From Conidiobolus incongruus B7586 (lineage: Eukaryota > Entomophthoromycota > Entomophthoromycetes > Entomophthorales > Conidiobolaceae), in contig JNEM01013221.1 in NCBI GenBank assembly GCA_000697335.1, positions 35,282 to 99,281 of the forward strand: a DNA stretch of 64,000 nt, written 5' to 3'. Shown here in pieces: positions 61,692 through 64,000 of the stretch (positions within the stretch are counted from its first letter, which is position 1; each line of letters starts with the position of its first letter). The notes below the pieces were generated by a model. The model did not search any database and was not told the DNA's origin. It saw nothing but the letters and a program-made list of their open reading frames with translations. The position numbers and the translations under genes were made by a program.

Positions 61692-64000
61692 GTTGTATAA
61701 TTTCTATTGAGAAGTTTAATTGAGATAAAAACTCAAAAATTCAAAACAACAATAAATTTTCTTTTATAGCATTCAAACTATGATATATCCCACATTTTCT
61801 ATTAATATTACATTCAACATTTGTTGCACATTGAACCAATCAAATTCCCCTATCACCTTAAAATTTTTATTATGAAGATGTTTTTCAATTTGATTATTCT
61901 CAAGATTGTTCAATTTGATATGGATATTTAAAACTGAATATGATATCGATCAATTACAACACTTTACCTTAATTGTTTATAGCCAATCTCATATTTACAA
62001 ATTAAACTTAAAATTATTTACGATAAAACAGAAAATAAATAGCTTTAAAAAATTCACTAATCTCAGATTCCTTCATCTATATTACTAATATCAAAAATTA
62101 CACCTTGCTTTCATCCAATCATTTTGTTCAACTTTTTATTCATGTTCAAATTGAAAATTTTGAATACATCACAGTCGATTTAATTGGATGATACTTATAT
62201 GATCGTTTTATATAATTATTAGATGATTGCAATATTCTTTTTGAACTCAAGTCAAAGGTAATGATGGCAGTTCTATCTTAATGCTCCGTTCATCATCAAC
62301 ATAAATAATATTAAGCTCATTGTATATTGTATTATATAAATTATCAATTATTAAATAACATTTAAATGAATAAATTAAAAAGGAAAATAACCAGTCATTA
62401 TAGCCAATTATGAATAAGCTCATATATTTCCATAAAGTATGAAAGTAACGGCAAATTTATATATTTTAATTAAATTGTCTAATCAAAGTTATAAAAAGAG
62501 ATATCAGACAAACATTGAAAATTTCAAGGCTAAAACTTAAAAATTATAAAATTTTATAATAAAATATTTTTTGTGATATTATTATATATACAAAGACTAA
62601 AATAGAAATATATTTCGAAATAATTTCATTATTCGAAAACAGTGTTTACAGTTAAAGGAATCAATGGATTAATTTAATAGATTCAGTTGAAATTCAATTT
62701 TATGATATTAGTACTCTCTAAAATATTGTGAATTCAAAATACAATGGATAATAAAAATTAATAATAGATGTCAAAATTAAAATATCCAATTTTGTGACTT
62801 CAAATAGTTACCAAATACGGAAATACCAATTATCTATTCTATCTTCCATGTTTGTTCCAAATATTATGATATTTAGTAGAATTGTTGATAAGTATTAAGA
62901 AATTTTTTGAGTTGAATCTGGGTCATTAGTTTTCCAGTTAGTTTGTAAATACAAGATAATTTTACCATTTATTCTATAATTTTTGAATGTCTTAGAATGT
63001 GAATGTATTATATTGAAAACATATAAAATTAATATACTCTGTTGATCCTCAAAATATATTCAATTTGTTTAAATTTAAAATTATATTATTTTTAATTGAT
63101 TATATAATAAATTACAAAATAAGAGAAATTCTAGTTTCTTGTATAGTAGTAGATCATAAATTAATTTTGAAACTATATTTCCTATAGTGCTTCGTTTTCT
63201 AATAATAATAACAAAATTTAAAAATCCTAGCCTATATATTTAGTCATTAATTTTCTAATATTTATATCCTATAATCTGTCATTGAATTAATAGATAACTC
63301 TTTAAATTTGTATTATTCAATTCAAGTCTATCCTAATTGATAATATATAGAAAATTTTTAATTTTGCAATATAATATATTGTTGAATATATAGCATATTT
63401 GACTATTTGAATTATCAAATTCCTAAATATTTTGGGCTTAAATTATATAATAATTGATTGATTATAAGCAATAATTTGTTTAATTTTGAATGTATTAATT
63501 TTAACACTGAATCACTTAATTTTGAATTTAATCTCAATATATTTAACAACTTAACAATAAATTGAAAAATCAAATATCTGTTATAATATACTTTCCTTAC
63601 TAATCCATATACTTATTATTATTAATTACATAGTAATTAAATTCACACTTATTCCTTTTTTTAAGAATAAACTAGTTCAACTATCTAAATTAAGTTCTTA
63701 ATTACCAAATAGTTTGAAGACACTATTTCTTATTATTATCATTAAATTGAAAAATGGGAGATTTTTTAATTTTTGTTTTTTAAATATATTATTAGTCTCA
63801 AATAAAAAAAATTATATAAAACAAATAAAAAAATAAATAGCTTTGAAATATATATATAATAGATTATTTTTATTAAAAAATTAGTCTTTTAAAATTAGTT
63901 ATTTAATTTAATTATATTTTGATTAATTAATAATTATCAAAAATCATTTATTTTTGTATATATAAAAAACCATAAACTTTTTAAAATAATTTAAAATTTA
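61692..64000. other. EF2 upstream region and AT-rich DNA to the window end
   Basis: The first ~170 bases should contain the EF2 leader and promoter; a CCAAT lies at 61836-61840, about 145 bases upstream of the start. The rest, to 64000, is AT-rich without any supported gene, repeat or RNA. The frame 61906-62088 is a chance frame. Confidence 0.55.

Overview
The window is a very AT-rich piece of a eukaryotic nuclear genome. Almost every gene is cut by short GT-AG introns, mostly 48-70 bases with GTAA-type donors and TTAG-type acceptors. The gene set is fungal: mevalonate decarboxylase, a Yhm2-type citrate carrier, a Gvp36-like BAR protein, a Ypq-type PQ-loop protein, Alg8 and leucine biosynthesis. 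A seven-transmembrane receptor with class A hallmarks is also present. Such receptors are unusual in Dikarya but known in early-diverging fungi such as Entomophthorales (Conidiobolus-like). That placement is inference. No rRNA, tRNA or CRISPR was found.

Layout from left to right: a partial SANT/Myb gene (-), MAK11 (+), the enoyl-CoA reductase TSC13 (+) and a small secreted protein gene (+). Then mitochondrial intermediate peptidase OCT1 (-), a 2.7-kb gap, RPS15/uS19 (+), cytoplasmic dynein intermediate chain (-) and mevalonate diphosphate decarboxylase (-). Next are the DEAD-box helicase DRS1 (+) and, tail to tail with it, a very large leucine-pathway fusion gene (-). A GPCR (+), a Yhm2 carrier (-), a decayed mariner relic, ALG8 (-), a COPI-associated membrane protein (-) and a PQ-loop transporter (-) follow. 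After a nearly 7-kb gene desert come a putative N-myristoylated PPxY protein (+), a small membrane protein (+), a UBAC2/Dsc2-like rhomboid-UBA protein (+), a small membrane protein (-), a BAR protein (+), COA6 (+), SRP19/SEC65 (+), tRNA endonuclease SEN2 (-) and elongation factor 2 (-).

Most genes are unrelated housekeeping genes. Shared themes are ribosome biogenesis and translation (MAK11, RPS15, DRS1, SRP19, SEN2, EF2) and ER or mitochondrial membrane functions (TSC13, ALG8, UBAC2-like, OCT1, YHM2, COA6). I rebuilt the spliced genes by hand, keeping reading phase across every intron. They end at ordinary stops and have family-typical lengths.

The most notable items are these. The leucine fusion is one continuous frame holding 3-isopropylmalate dehydrogenase, then the large and small isopropylmalate isomerase domains, so two consecutive enzymes sit in one chain. 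SEN2 has a 30-base candidate intron that is in frame and carries a TAA. Three locally GC-richer, hairpin-rich islands lie in non-coding DNA and may be unannotated RNAs; one has RNA polymerase III A- and B-box matches.
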